From NCBI RefSeq assembly GCF_023559245.1, contig NZ_CP097462.1:1980001-2044000 (forward strand): a DNA stretch of 64,000 bases. Reading direction: 5' to 3'. The translations under genes were made by a program, and so were the position numbers. Of this stretch, positions 27,249-38,520 are shown one piece after another (within the stretch, counting starts at the first letter, position 1; each line of letters starts with the position of its first letter). Under the pieces are notes generated by a model. It made no database searches, was not told the origin of the DNA, and worked only from the letters and a program-made list of their open reading frames with translations. The DNA comes from Sphingomonas sp. KRR8 (GTDB lineage: Bacteria; Pseudomonadota; Alphaproteobacteria; Sphingomonadales; Sphingomonadaceae).

Positions 27249-28067
27249 TTACGCTTCCTGGATCGGCTGCAGGTTCACTGCCGCGGTCTTGCCGCGACGG
27301 TCGACCTCGAGCTCGAACTCGAGCCGGTCACCTTCGTTGAGCGACGGCATGCCCGCGCGCTCAACGGCCGAGATGTGGACGAATGCATCCGGCTGGCCAT
27401 CATCGCGCTGGATGAAGCCAAAGCCCTTCATGGAGTTGAAGAACTTGACCGTGCCGCTGGTGCGCTCGCCCGTCAGCTGGCGCTGCGGCGCACGCTCTTC
27501 GCGCACGACCGCCACCGGCTCACCGTCGATGCGCAGGTTTGTCGCGGAAATGCGTCCACCGCGATCGACCAGCGTGAACTCGAGCGGCTGACCGTCGGCC
27601 AGGTCCGTGAGACCCGCCTGTTCGACCGCCGAGATGTGCACAAAGACGTCCTCGCCGCCATCGTCGCGGACGATGAAGCCGAAGCCCTTCTGAGGATTGA
27701 AGAACTTGACGGTGCCTTTGCCCTCGCCGACGACCTGGGGCGGCATTCCGCCGCCACCGCCGCCACCGCCACCGCGGAAGCCACCGCCGCCGCCGCCACG
27801 GAAGCCGCCGCCACCGCCGCCACCGCCGAAGCGGTCACCGCCGCCGAAACCACCGCCGCCGCCGCCGCGGTAACCGCCGCCGCCGCCGCCGCGATCGCCA
27901 AAGCCGCCGCCGCCACCAAACCGGTCGCCGCCGCCGCCGAAGCCGCCGCGATCACCAAAACCGCCGCCACCGCCGTAAAAATCACCGCCGCCACTGCTGC
28001 CGCCAAAATCGCCTTTGTCGCGGCCGCGACCACCGCGATCGCCTCGACGTCCTCGATCGTAACCCAT
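27249..28067 (-). CDS. Double cold-shock-domain protein with Gly/Arg-rich N-terminus
   Basis: Residues 1-108 are low-complexity Gly-rich with RGG, FGG and YGG repeats. Two cold-shock domains follow (about 117-180 and 207-270), each with RNP1-like motifs KGFGFIVRDDGG and KGFGFIQRDDGQ and the FVHISA block (RNP2). These domains bind single-stranded RNA/DNA and act as RNA chaperones; RGG segments commonly add non-specific RNA binding. Start ATG 28067, weak SD. A long intergenic leader (208 bp shared with rnd) is upstream. Confidence 0.9.
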   Translation of the reverse strand: MGYDRGRRGDRGGRGRDKGDFGGSSGGGDFYGGGGGFGDRGGFGGGGDRFGGGGGFGDRGGGGGGYRGGGGGGFGGGDRFGGGGGGGGFRGGGGGGFRGGGGGGGGGMPPQVVGEGKGTVKFFNPQKGFGFIVRDDGGEDVFVHISAVEQAGLTDLADGQPLEFTLVDRGGRISATNLRIDGEPVAVVREERAPQRQLTGERTSGTVKFFNSMKGFGFIQRDDGQPDAFVHISAVERAGMPSLNEGDRLEFELEVDRRGKTAAVNLQPIQEA

Positions 28068-28275
28068 GCCCGTTCACACTTCTCCAGCCCGAATTCCAAA
28101 ACAAACCAACGCGCTGGGCCTCAGGGCGCAACCGGTCACGACACGCCAAGAATGGCGCGCAGGTGATTCACGTTACAGGAAAAGCAAGTCGGGCTCCAGC
28201 CGAATCACGTGGGTTAAGCAAGCACGCGTTCACCGGGGCCTTGCCAAGCGCCCCGCGAAAGAGAAACAGCGGTTC

Positions 28276-28896
28276 ATGGCCATCCATTTCCACGAAGAAG
28301 ACCTGCCCTCGTCCGACCTGTTCGGGAGCGGGCCTATCGCAATCGACACCGAGGCCATGGGGCTTCACCCCGGCCGTGACCGGCTGTGCCTCGTGCAGCT
28401 TTCGGACGGCGGCGGCGACGAGCATCTCGTGCGCTTTTCGCCAGGAAGCGACTATGCGGCGCCTAATCTCAAGGCGCTGATCGGCGATCCCAACCGCCTC
28501 AAGCTCTATCATTTCGCCCGATTCGATATCGCCATCATGCAATATTATCTGGGGGTGATGGCCGCGCCGCTTTACTGCACCCGAACCGCTAGCCGGCTGA
28601 TCCGAACCTATACCGATCGGCATGGTTTGAAGGAGCTCGTTCGCGAACTCCTTGGCCAGGATCTGAACAAGCAGCAGCAGACCAGCGACTGGGGTGCGCC
28701 GGAGATCAGCGACGCTCAGCGCGATTATGCCGCCAGCGACGTTCGCTACCTCCATGCCCTCAAGGAAAAGCTCGACGAGCGCCTGGCGCGGGAGGGTAGG
28801 ACCCAGCTCGCGCAGGCCTGCTTCGACTTCCTCCCCACGCGCGCCCTGCTCGACCTCGAGGGCTGGCCCGAGGAAGACATCTTCGCGCATGTCTGA
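28276..28896 (+). CDS. rnd: Ribonuclease D-like 3'-5' exonuclease
   Basis: The 206-residue protein is a DEDD exonuclease: IAIDTEAMGLHPGRDR (Asp-x-Glu), the second acid in FHFARFDIAIM (here YHFARFDIA), and SDAQRDYAASDVRYL (YxxxD). It is shorter than canonical RNase D, with no HRDC domain, as is common in alphaproteobacteria. Preceding gene divergent; the 3' end overlaps the lptC start by eight bases. Confidence 0.9.
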   Translation: MAIHFHEEDLPSSDLFGSGPIAIDTEAMGLHPGRDRLCLVQLSDGGGDEHLVRFSPGSDYAAPNLKALIGDPNRLKLYHFARFDIAIMQYYLGVMAAPLYCTRTASRLIRTYTDRHGLKELVRELLGQDLNKQQQTSDWGAPEISDAQRDYAASDVRYLHALKEKLDERLAREGRTQLAQACFDFLPTRALLDLEGWPEEDIFAHV

Positions 28897-29611
28897 GGCG
28901 GCGGTTCAGCATCGCCAGAAGCAGGCGCAATGGGCCGAGCCGGGGAGCCGGCACGACGGTCTCGTGCGCCTGCTCAAGATCGCGCTGCCGAGCCTCGTGG
29001 GCGTGCTGATCGCCTTTCTGTTGCTCGCGCCATTGAGCAAACGGCAGGAGGTCAGCTTCATTCTCGATAAGAAAAAGGTCGAGACGGCGCCGGAACGCAT
29101 GCGCATCGAATCGGCGCAATATACGGGGCAGGACGACAAGGGTCAGCCGTTTATCGTCCAGGCTCAGCGCGCCATACAGCCGACGTCGGAGCAACCGATC
29201 GTCGACATCAATGGGATGTTCGCGCGGCTCGGCATGGCCAGCGGCCCCGCCACCATTCAGGCGGACAAGGGGCGCTATAATCTGGACCTGCAGCAAGTCA
29301 GTGTACTGGGCCCCGTGCGCGTAAACGGACCCGAGGGTGAACAGCTCTTCACTCACGACGTGCTGGTGGATCTCAAGACCCGCACGGTCACTGGTGGCAA
29401 TGGTACCGGCTCGGGCCGCCAAGGGGATGTTTCGGCGGGGACCATCAATGGTGACCTCAAGAGCAAACAACTGGGACTTGACGGTGGAGTCAGCGGTCGC
29501 CTCAAGCTCGGCACGTTCACCGCCAACCGCCTGCGCGCCGATCTCGGAACACGCACGGTGGTGCTCGAAGGCGGTGCGCGGTTGAAAATCAAGCAAGGGG
29601 CGGTCAGATGA
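28889..29611 (+). CDS. lptC: LPS export ABC transporter periplasmic protein LptC
   Basis: Bitopic protein linking the inner-membrane LptBFG complex to the LptA bridge. The 240-residue protein has one N-terminal membrane helix (about 30-48, LPSLVGVLIAFLLLAPLS) and a periplasmic beta-rich domain with IDINGMFARLG-type strands. The ATG at 28889 sits within the end of rnd. Context with lptA and lptB decides the name. Confidence 0.88.
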   Translation: MSEAAVQHRQKQAQWAEPGSRHDGLVRLLKIALPSLVGVLIAFLLLAPLSKRQEVSFILDKKKVETAPERMRIESAQYTGQDDKGQPFIVQAQRAIQPTSEQPIVDINGMFARLGMASGPATIQADKGRYNLDLQQVSVLGPVRVNGPEGEQLFTHDVLVDLKTRTVTGGNGTGSGRQGDVSAGTINGDLKSKQLGLDGGVSGRLKLGTFTANRLRADLGTRTVVLEGGARLKIKQGAVR

Positions 29612-30189
29612 GGGCCATGGGGCGTACCATTCTATTCGCCGGTCTGCTGATGACCGCCACTGCGGCGGCCACCCTCGCTGCCGCGCAGCAGCAGGGCGCG
29701 GTTCAGCCGCTGCAGCGCGCCCAGCCCACGTCGGCGCTCAAGGGCCACAACGGCAATGCGCCGGTCGATGTCAGCAGCGATCGGATCGAAGTTCAGGATC
29801 GCGCTGACCGAGCCATCTTCTCCGGTAACGTGGTCGCCAAGCAGGATGATCTCACGCTCACGACCGATCGCTTGACCATCGCCTATACGAACAATGGCAA
29901 TGTGCAGATCGACCGCCTCAATGCCGCGGGCGGGGTGACCGTCCGCTCCCCGTCTGAGACGGGACGCGGCGACTTTGGCGTGTACGACCTCAATCGCAAG
30001 ATCATCACCTTGATCGGCAATGTCGTGCTGCAGCGCGAAGGCAGCGAGGTGCGTGGCAACCGGCTGACGATCGATCTCGACAGCGGCCGCGCGGTAGTCG
30101 ACGGGGGACCACCCGGGGTCGGCCAGAATGGCGGCCGTGTGCAGGGCCACTTCACCGTGCCCCAGCGCGCGACGCAGAATCGCGGCTAA
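29608..30189 (+). CDS. lptA: LPS transport protein LptA
   Basis: The periplasmic bridge protein: signal peptide (about 1-26, cut near LAAAQ), then an OstA beta-jellyroll with SDRIEVQDRADRAIFSGNVVA and the repeated DRLTIAY / NRLTIDL strands. It starts on the ATGA of the lptC stop. Length 193 residues is usual. Confidence 0.9.
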   Translation: MRAMGRTILFAGLLMTATAAATLAAAQQQGAVQPLQRAQPTSALKGHNGNAPVDVSSDRIEVQDRADRAIFSGNVVAKQDDLTLTTDRLTIAYTNNGNVQIDRLNAAGGVTVRSPSETGRGDFGVYDLNRKIITLIGNVVLQREGSEVRGNRLTIDLDSGRAVVDGGPPGVGQNGGRVQGHFTVPQRATQNRG

Positions 30190-30193
30190 ATCG

Positions 30194-30967
30194 ATGCTCG
30201 ACACCCGCGCAGCCCAGGCCACCGGCCTCGACGCCGCCGGGACGGTGCGTGGGCTCGAAGTTCGCTCGATCGCGAAGGCCTATGACAAAAGGGCCGTTCT
30301 CCATGACGTCTCGCTGAGCGTCAGCCGGGGCGAGGTGATCGGCCTGCTTGGACCGAACGGCGCCGGCAAGACGACCTGCTTCTATTCCGTGATGGGCCTG
30401 GTGAAGCCTGACGCGGGCCGCATCCTGCTCGACGGCAACGACATCACGCCGTTGCCGATGTACCGCCGGGCGATTCTCGGCCTCGGCTATCTGCCGCAGG
30501 AGACCAGCATCTTCCGCGGCATGACGGTTGAGCAGAACATCCTTGCCGTGCTCGAGGTGGCTGAACCGGATCGCACTGAACGGCAGGCAAGGCTTGAGAA
30601 ATTGCTCGACGAGTTTGGCCTGACGAACCTGCGCGCGGCGCCAGCGATGGCCCTGTCTGGCGGCGAGCGGCGCCGCTGCGAAATTGCCCGCGCGCTGGCA
30701 GCCGACCCGAAGATCATGCTTCTCGATGAGCCGTTTGCCGGCATCGATCCCATCTCCATCGCCGACATTCGCGATTTGGTGAAGGAGCTCAAGGGCCGGG
30801 ACATCGGCGTGCTCATCACCGATCACAACGTGCGCGAAACACTCGATATCGTCGACCGGGCCTGCATCATCTACGACGGCCAGGTCCTGTTCCAGGGCAC
30901 TCCTGAGGCGTTGGTGGCGGATCGCGACGTGCGCCGGCTCTACCTCGGCGAGAGCTTCGAACTTTAG
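30194..30967 (+). CDS. lptB: LPS export ABC transporter ATP-binding protein LptB
   Basis: ATPase of the LPS extraction complex. Walker A GPNGAGKTT, signature LSGGERRR, Walker B KIMLLDEPFAGIDP, and the H-switch DHNVRE are all present. The ATG at 30194 gives a short N-terminal extension (about 20 residues, AAQATGLDAAGTVRGLEVRS) before the nucleotide-binding core. Five bases after lptA. Confidence 0.95.
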   Translation: MLDTRAAQATGLDAAGTVRGLEVRSIAKAYDKRAVLHDVSLSVSRGEVIGLLGPNGAGKTTCFYSVMGLVKPDAGRILLDGNDITPLPMYRRAILGLGYLPQETSIFRGMTVEQNILAVLEVAEPDRTERQARLEKLLDEFGLTNLRAAPAMALSGGERRRCEIARALAADPKIMLLDEPFAGIDPISIADIRDLVKELKGRDIGVLITDHNVRETLDIVDRACIIYDGQVLFQGTPEALVADRDVRRLYLGESFEL

Positions 30968-30982
30968 CGCGCGCGTGAAGCG

Positions 30983-32419
30983 ATGAGCCTGGGGCCAGGC
31001 CTTCAGCTCCGCACCTCCCAGTCGCTGGTGCTCACGCCGCAACTGGCGCAGGCGATCAAGCTGCTGCAGCTGAGTAACCTCGAGCTCGAGGCTGTGCTGG
31101 CTGAGGAACTAGCGAAGAACCCCCTGCTCGAGGCGGGCAGCCAGGACCGCGGCGTGGTCGTCCGCGAGGATCATGAATTCGGCGAGGATGCACCCGATCC
31201 CGTCGGCGCGGACCAGCTTGCCGGAGCGGGGGACGAGGCGCTCGACAATGACTGGCGTGAGGCTGCGCTGGAATTTGACAGTGCTTCGGAAGTGGGCTCG
31301 GCGCCGGAGGACGGCTTCGATTTCGACCGGCTCGCGGCCTGCGATTCCAGCCTCTGCGAGCACCTCATGGGGCAGCTGCAGGGCCACGGCGATGCCGCCG
31401 CGCGCGCCGCCGAAGCAATTGTCCATGAGCTTGAGGAAACCGGCTATCTGGCAACACCGCTCGTCGACATTGCGAAGACCTTGGAACTCACGATCAAGGA
31501 TGTGCAAAGTGGGCTGGCGCTGGTCCAGTCGTTGGACCCACCCGGCGTTGGAGCGCGGAACCTGGCCGAGTGCCTGGCACTGCAAGCCAAAGCCGCCGAC
31601 CGCTACGACCCCGCCATGCGGCGGCTGATCGACAATCTCGATCTGCTGGCCAAGGGGCAGATGGCCGCACTGAAGCGCATCTGCGGGGTGGACGACGAAG
31701 ACCTCGCCGACATGGTCCGTGAGCTGCGCGCCTACGATCCCAAGCCTGGCTGCCAGTTCGCCCGGGAACCCGACACCGCGCCCGAAGCCGATGTCATCGT
31801 CCGCCGTACCGGTCAGGGCTGGGCCGTTGAGCTCAATCCTGCCAACCTGCCGCGGGTGCTGGTCAACCGGCGTTACTACGCCGAACTCAAGACGGGGCCG
31901 CAAAGCAAGGAGAGCCGCGCCTGGCTGTCCGACTGCCTCGGTCAGGCGAATTGGCTCGTCCGTGCGCTGGACCAGCGGGCGAAAACCATCATCAAGGTGG
32001 CCGGCGAGATCGTGACTCGCCAGGAAGGTTTCTTCCGCAACGGCGTTTCGCAGCTCAAGCCCCTGACCATGAGCGCCGTCGCCGATGCGGTGGGAATGCA
32101 CGAATCAACCGTGAGCCGCGTTGCGGCGAACAAATATCTACTGTGCGACCGCGGCTTGTTCGAGCTCAAGTGGTTCTTCCGTTCCGGCGTGGCGGCAGAC
32201 AGCGGCGACGGCGCGTCGGCGGAGGCGGTCAAGGCCGCGATCTCGCGGTTAATCGCCAATGAAACGGACATCTTGTCCGACGACACGCTCGTTGACCTGC
32301 TGAAAGAGCAAGGGTTCGACCTAGCCCGGCGCACGGTCGCCAAGTATCGCGAAGCGCTCGGTATCGGGTCGAGCATTCAGCGGCGGCGGCAGCGCGCCAT
32401 TGCCGGCAAGGCGGCCTAG
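30983..32419 (+). CDS. rpoN: RNA polymerase sigma-54 factor
   Basis: The 478-residue factor has the Gln-rich activator-interacting region I (QLRTSQSLVLTPQLAQAIKL), an acidic region II, the core-binding domain, the HTH region (VADAVGMHESTVSRVAANKY), and the RpoN box ARRTVAKYRE near residue 448. It needs AAA+ activators and reads -24/-12 promoters. Position after lptB is the standard alphaproteobacterial context. It converges on the next gene with a four-base stop overlap. Confidence 0.96.
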   Translation: MSLGPGLQLRTSQSLVLTPQLAQAIKLLQLSNLELEAVLAEELAKNPLLEAGSQDRGVVVREDHEFGEDAPDPVGADQLAGAGDEALDNDWREAALEFDSASEVGSAPEDGFDFDRLAACDSSLCEHLMGQLQGHGDAAARAAEAIVHELEETGYLATPLVDIAKTLELTIKDVQSGLALVQSLDPPGVGARNLAECLALQAKAADRYDPAMRRLIDNLDLLAKGQMAALKRICGVDDEDLADMVRELRAYDPKPGCQFAREPDTAPEADVIVRRTGQGWAVELNPANLPRVLVNRRYYAELKTGPQSKESRAWLSDCLGQANWLVRALDQRAKTIIKVAGEIVTRQEGFFRNGVSQLKPLTMSAVADAVGMHESTVSRVAANKYLLCDRGLFELKWFFRSGVAADSGDGASAEAVKAAISRLIANETDILSDDTLVDLLKEQGFDLARRTVAKYREALGIGSSIQRRRQRAIAGKAA

Positions 32420-33186
32420 AAAGCGATCCTCGCCCACACGGGCAGATGGTCGCTCGCCACTCGCGCGGCCTCGCTGTGGTGAACGCCGGCAGCCTCGATC
32501 CGCAGCTGCTTGTCGACGATGATCCGGTCTAGCGTCGCGACGGGCTTGCGGGCGTGGAAGCTCGGGCCGATCGGTGCGATCCGATAATCGCCAGCCAAAT
32601 CCTTCAGGCAACCAGCCTCGCGCCGCCACTCATTGGTATCGCCCATCAGCACGCTTGGCATGCGGTTGGGGCGCTCGGCGATAGCAGCGACGATGGCGCG
32701 CATCTGCCGACGCCGCCACAGTCCTGATAGGTCGAGGTGCAGGCCGATGACGCGCAGCGGCAGGTCACCGATCAGGAGCTCGGCAAGAATGGCGCCGCGC
32801 GGCTCGAGCGTCGGCAGATCAAGCGCGGCGACGTCCATGACCTGGACGTGCGGCTTCACCAGCAGCGCATTGCCGTGCCACCCGAGATTGCGGGTATCGA
32901 CCTTGAGCAGCTCGTCCACGCGGGCGCCAAAGGTGGGCACCGAGTCAAGCATTCGGCGGTTCTTCACGCCAAGCGGGACCGCGCGATAATGGCCGTGGCT
33001 GTCGATCAGCTCGTGCGGGACGGCGGCAGCGCGGCCGCCGACTCGCCGGTCGGCTTCCTGAAGCGCGACGATGTCGGCATCCACTTCCTTCAGTACCTGC
33101 AAGACGCGGTGTGGGTCCCGCCGGCGGTCGGTGCCGACCGCCTTGCGCATGTTGTAGCTGGCGAGGGTCACGACGGTGGATGTCAC
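32416..33186 (-). CDS. Endonuclease/exonuclease/phosphatase family protein
   Basis: The fold-defining motifs are ASYNMRKAVG, IVALQEAD (Mg-binding Glu), the catalytic His/Asn in VIGLHLDLSG, LMGDTNEWR and ASDHLPVWARI (terminal Asp-His). It resembles nucleases and phosphodiesterases of this superfamily, and no substrate is assignable. The GTG at 33186 (256 residues) is chosen on codon and family grounds; a later GTG at 33171 is nearly as good. No clear SD at either. Confidence 0.82.
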   Translation of the reverse strand: MTSTVVTLASYNMRKAVGTDRRRDPHRVLQVLKEVDADIVALQEADRRVGGRAAAVPHELIDSHGHYRAVPLGVKNRRMLDSVPTFGARVDELLKVDTRNLGWHGNALLVKPHVQVMDVAALDLPTLEPRGAILAELLIGDLPLRVIGLHLDLSGLWRRRQMRAIVAAIAERPNRMPSVLMGDTNEWRREAGCLKDLAGDYRIAPIGPSFHARKPVATLDRIIVDKQLRIEAAGVHHSEAARVASDHLPVWARIAF

Positions 33187-33441
33187 GGGGCGCCAACCCG
33201 ACCGTGAGGGGTGAGTTCCGGTTCCCGCGGTTTGGCAAAATCCATGAAGCCTCTCTGTGCAACCGGAAGGACGATGGCAAGGCTTGCCGGCGCGGCGGTT
33301 AACCCGTTGCGAGATAACGAAAACCGACCAGCCGAGCTGTGGCTGCGGGCGGCTGGAGCGAACAACAAAAGCGCTGCCCGGCCGTTTGTTGGCGGGGGCC
33401 CGTGCTTGCACGGACAAGTTCAATCGATCTGGAGAATTCGC

Positions 33442-33912
33442 ATGATCAAGACCGCTTTTGTCGCCAGCCTGCTGCTGGCCGGTTCGCCCGCGCTGGCGCA
33501 GGCCGTGCAACCCGCCACTCCGGCGCAGCCGGCCACGCCAGCTACTCCGGCGACGTCATCGCAGCCAGCAACCCCGGCAACGCCCGCTACTCCGGCAACT
33601 CCGGCCCAGCCCGCCGATCCGATGGCTCCGACGGCGGACACGACGTCCACGACCAGCACTTCCACGGAGACGGCCTCCACCAGCTCGGACCCGGTCGCGG
33701 CGACGGTCGAGGCCGACTGGGCCAAGTATGACAAGAATAGCGACGGCAAGCTCAGCCGCGCCGAGTTCGACGGGTGGATGAACGCGCTCCAGGCGGCTGC
33801 CGGCAAGAAGGCCCAGAGCAAGGCCTATCTCACCGCGGCTTTCGCCAAGGTCGACACGGACAAGAGCAAGAGCGTGTCCAAGGAAGAGCTGACGACCTTC
33901 CTCAAGGGCTAA
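33442..33912 (+). CDS. EF-hand domain protein, exported
   Basis: The 156-residue protein has a signal peptide ([19 protein letters not shown]), a Pro/Ala/Thr-rich low-complexity stretch (about residues 22-80) built from PATPA repeats, and two EF-hand loops: [13 protein letters not shown] and [12 protein letters not shown]. The first is canonical; the second is more degenerate. Probably a periplasmic calcium-binding protein. GGAGA precedes the ATG. Ends at a bidirectional terminator. Confidence 0.88.
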   Translation: MIKTAFVASLLLAGSPALAQAVQPATPAQPATPATPATSSQPATPATPATPATPAQPADPMAPTADTTSTTSTSTETASTSSDPVAATVEADWAKYDKNSDGKLSRAEFDGWMNALQAAAGKKAQSKAYLTAAFAKVDTDKSKSVSKEELTTFLKG

Positions 33913-33931
33913 GCCGCTCAGGTGACTGGGG

Positions 33932-33966
33932 AAAAGGGCGGCGCGACACTCTCGCGCCGCCCTTTT
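33932..33966. terminator. Bidirectional terminator between EF-hand gene and gyrB
   Basis: AAAAGGGCGGCGCGA (33932-33946) and its complement (33952-33966) form a 15-bp perfect stem with a CACTC loop. It has A's on the left and T's on the right, so it serves both convergent genes. Confidence 0.93.
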
Positions 33967-33968
33967 CA

Positions 33969-36506
<2,538 letters not shown>

Positions 36507-36507
36507 T

Positions 36508-36535
36508 CACGCGCGCGTGCGTGGGCGCGCACGCG
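36508..36535. promoter_or_regulatory. Alternating purine-pyrimidine (Z-DNA-prone) tract and hairpin upstream of gyrB
   Basis: 36508-36523 is 16 bases of uninterrupted alternation of C/T with A/G, and 36525-36535 has another 11. CGCGTGCG (36514-36521) and CGCACGCG (36528-36535) also form an inverted repeat. Such tracts flip to Z-form under negative supercoiling, which would place a torsion-sensitive element next to a gyrase gene. Confidence 0.5.
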
Positions 36536-36540
36536 AACCG

Positions 36541-36611
36541 GAAGTTTCCACGGAGAGCGAAGTTTCCCTCGCTCCTCTCTGAAGTTTCCCTGGTGCGAGG
36601 GTGAAGTTTCC
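36541..36611. repeat. Four GAAGTTTCC direct repeats
   Basis: Exact GAAGTTTCC starts at 36541, 36559, 36581 and 36603 (spacings 18, 22, 22 bp), on the + strand, i.e. GGAAACTTC toward gyrB. The last two are separated by two near-integral helical turns. Likely binding sites for one protein. Confidence 0.75.
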
Positions 36612-36716
36612 ACAACCGCGAAGGAATCTTCGATCCGGTCGAAGGCAGGGAAAAGCCTGTATCTGTGACCTACACGCATGGCGGCCTGAGCCCCCGTTCC
36701 TGTCACTGACGACAAC

Positions 36717-36755
36717 CGGCCCGCCAGTGCCCCGGAAGGTGGCACGGGCGGGCCG
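36717..36755. terminator. Large hairpin downstream of the DEAD-box helicase gene
   Basis: CGGCCCGCCAGTGCC (36717-36731) pairs with 36741-36755 with one mismatch across a nine-base loop. It has no clear U-tract on the minus strand, so termination strength is uncertain, but position 28 bases after the helicase stop fits a 3' end. Confidence 0.55.
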
Positions 36756-36782
36756 CTGTAGGACAGAATTATTGTGACTGGA

Positions 36783-38333
36783 TCAGGCCGAACGGCGCTG
36801 ACCGCCGCCGCCACCACCACCGCGACGCTGACCACCCGAGGGACGGCCACCACCAAAGCCGCCAGTGCCGGCGGGACGCTGCCCGCCGTGACGCTGCGGC
36901 GACTGCTGAGCGTGCCCAGACTGACCCGAGCGAGCCGGATTGGTGACCGGGCCACGCACCGCGCCGGGGACGCCGCGCATGCTGCGCCCGCCCTCGCGCG
37001 GACCATTGCGCTCCTGCGGCATATCCGAGCGCGGATCGTTGCGCGGCAGGCCGAAGCGCTGCGGATCGCCTGCATGGCCACGGGCACCGCTGACGTTGCG
37101 ACGGTTGCGCTGGTTCTGCTGCGGCGGACGCTCGCGGCCACGCTCGCCGCCGTCACCCTTGGGCGCCGGCTTGAGGCGCTTCATGGCCTCGACAGCCTGG
37201 TTGAAACCGCCGGGCAGATCCTCAACGGTCAGTTTCTGGCGGGTGAGCTTCTCGATGTCCCTGAGGAAGGCGCGCTCTTCACCGTCGCAATAAGCGATGG
37301 CGATGCCGGTCGCACCCGCGCGGGCAGTGCGGCCAATGCGGTGGACATACTGCTCGGGGACGTTCGGCAGGTCATAGTTGATGACGTGGCTGACGCCTGG
37401 AATGTCGATCCCGCGCGCCGCAATGTCGGTTGCGACAAGGATCGGAACGCTGCCGTCGCGGAAAGCGGCAAGCGCCTTTTCGCGCTGCGGCTGGCTCTTG
37501 TTGCCGTGGATGGCGTTCGCCTTGATGCCGGCAGCCTCGAGCATCCGGATGACCTTGTCGGCACCATGCTTGGTACGGCTGAACACCAGCGCACGATCGA
37601 TTTCCTGCGTCTGCAGGAACATCGTCAGAAGGGCCGTCTTTTCGCCCTGATTGACGAAGGTGACCCGCTGCTCGACGCGCTCTGCGGTGGTCGCGACCGG
37701 AGTCACGGCAACCTGCGCCGGGTTGGTCAGATATTGGTCGGCCAACGTCTGGATCGCCTTGGGCATCGTGGCCGAGAAGAACAGCGTCTGGCGCTTGGCC
37801 GGGATGATCTTCACGATCCGCTTCAGCGCATGGATGAAGCCCAGGTCGAGCATCTGGTCAGCTTCGTCGAGGACGAGGATCTCGAGGTTCTTGAGGTCAA
37901 GAGCCCGCTGGTCGACGAGGTCGAGCAGGCGGCCGGGGGTGGCGACAAGCACGTCGAGGCCGCGCTGGACGGTGCGGACGCTCTTGGCGTTCGCCACGCC
38001 GCCGAAGATCACGCCGACGGTCGTGCGAAGGTTGGCGCCATAGGCCTCGGCGCTCGCGGCGATCTGCGAAGCGAGCTCACGGGTCGGGGCGAGCACCAGC
38101 ATCCGGATCTGGCCCGGGCGCAGCGACTGCGGACGGTCGGCGGCGAGGCGCTGCAGCGACGGCAGCATGAAGGCGGCGGTCTTGCCAGTGCCGGTCTGGG
38201 CGATGCCCAAAAGGTCGCGGCCGGTCAGGACCGTGGGAATGGCCTGGGTCTGGATCGGCGTGGCCTGGGTGTAATTCTTGGCCGCGAGGGCGGCGAGCAG
38301 GGGCTGGGACAGCCCGAGGTTCTGAAACGACAT
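36783..38333 (-). CDS. DEAD-box ATP-dependent RNA helicase (RhlE-like)
   Basis: The 516-residue protein has a Q motif (FQNLGLSQPLL...TPIQTQAIP), motif I AQTGTGKTAA, motif Ia PTRELASQI, motif II VLDEADQMLDLGF, SAT, motif IV-VI with ATDIAARGIDIP and YVHRIGRTARAG, and an Arg/Gly/Pro-rich C-terminal tail (about 385-516). RhlE-type helicases act in ribosome maturation and RNA turnover. The ATG at 38333 has GAGAG upstream. It separates recF from gyrB. Confidence 0.94.
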   Translation of the reverse strand: MSFQNLGLSQPLLAALAAKNYTQATPIQTQAIPTVLTGRDLLGIAQTGTGKTAAFMLPSLQRLAADRPQSLRPGQIRMLVLAPTRELASQIAASAEAYGANLRTTVGVIFGGVANAKSVRTVQRGLDVLVATPGRLLDLVDQRALDLKNLEILVLDEADQMLDLGFIHALKRIVKIIPAKRQTLFFSATMPKAIQTLADQYLTNPAQVAVTPVATTAERVEQRVTFVNQGEKTALLTMFLQTQEIDRALVFSRTKHGADKVIRMLEAAGIKANAIHGNKSQPQREKALAAFRDGSVPILVATDIAARGIDIPGVSHVINYDLPNVPEQYVHRIGRTARAGATGIAIAYCDGEERAFLRDIEKLTRQKLTVEDLPGGFNQAVEAMKRLKPAPKGDGGERGRERPPQQNQRNRRNVSGARGHAGDPQRFGLPRNDPRSDMPQERNGPREGGRSMRGVPGAVRGPVTNPARSGQSGHAQQSPQRHGGQRPAGTGGFGGGRPSGGQRRGGGGGGGQRRSA

Positions 38334-38425
38334 AAATCTCTCAACATGACACAACCGGGCACGGCTTTGCGCGCCCGGAAGCCGGGTGAACAAAGAACCC
38401 CGCGTGATGTGGAGAACTTATTGGG

Positions 38426-38482
38426 AAAACCGAGACGCGGGCCGGTCGATGAGACCGATCACGCCGCTTATGTGGCGTCTCG
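38426..38482 (-). terminator. Terminator-like hairpin after recF
   Basis: On the minus strand CGAGACGC pairs perfectly with GCGTCTCG (38475-38482 with 38431-38438), enclosing a 36-base loop that has its own 5-bp hairpin (CGGTC/GACCG), and is followed by GTTTTCCC. It lies 38 bases after the recF stop, so it probably ends the dnaN-recF transcript before the helicase. Confidence 0.5.
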
Positions 38483-38520
38483 CTAACGGCTATGTAGGTG
38501 ATTGGACGGCATTTGTCCAC

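Noticed and set aside
27375..28166. A 263-residue Ala-rich open frame opposite the cold-shock gene
   Set aside because: It is the antisense of Gly-rich codons; the sequence is low complexity and without domain features.
33211..33441. Upstream extension of the EF-hand gene as a coding region
   Set aside because: The frame continues but the signal peptide begins at the ATG 33442 with GGAGA upstream; the extension has no features.
36774..38486. A 570-residue open frame on the plus strand opposite the DEAD-box helicase
   Set aside because: It is the reverse shadow of a clearly conserved helicase in a GC-rich genome; it has no recognisable domain and begins near a stop-free codon pattern.
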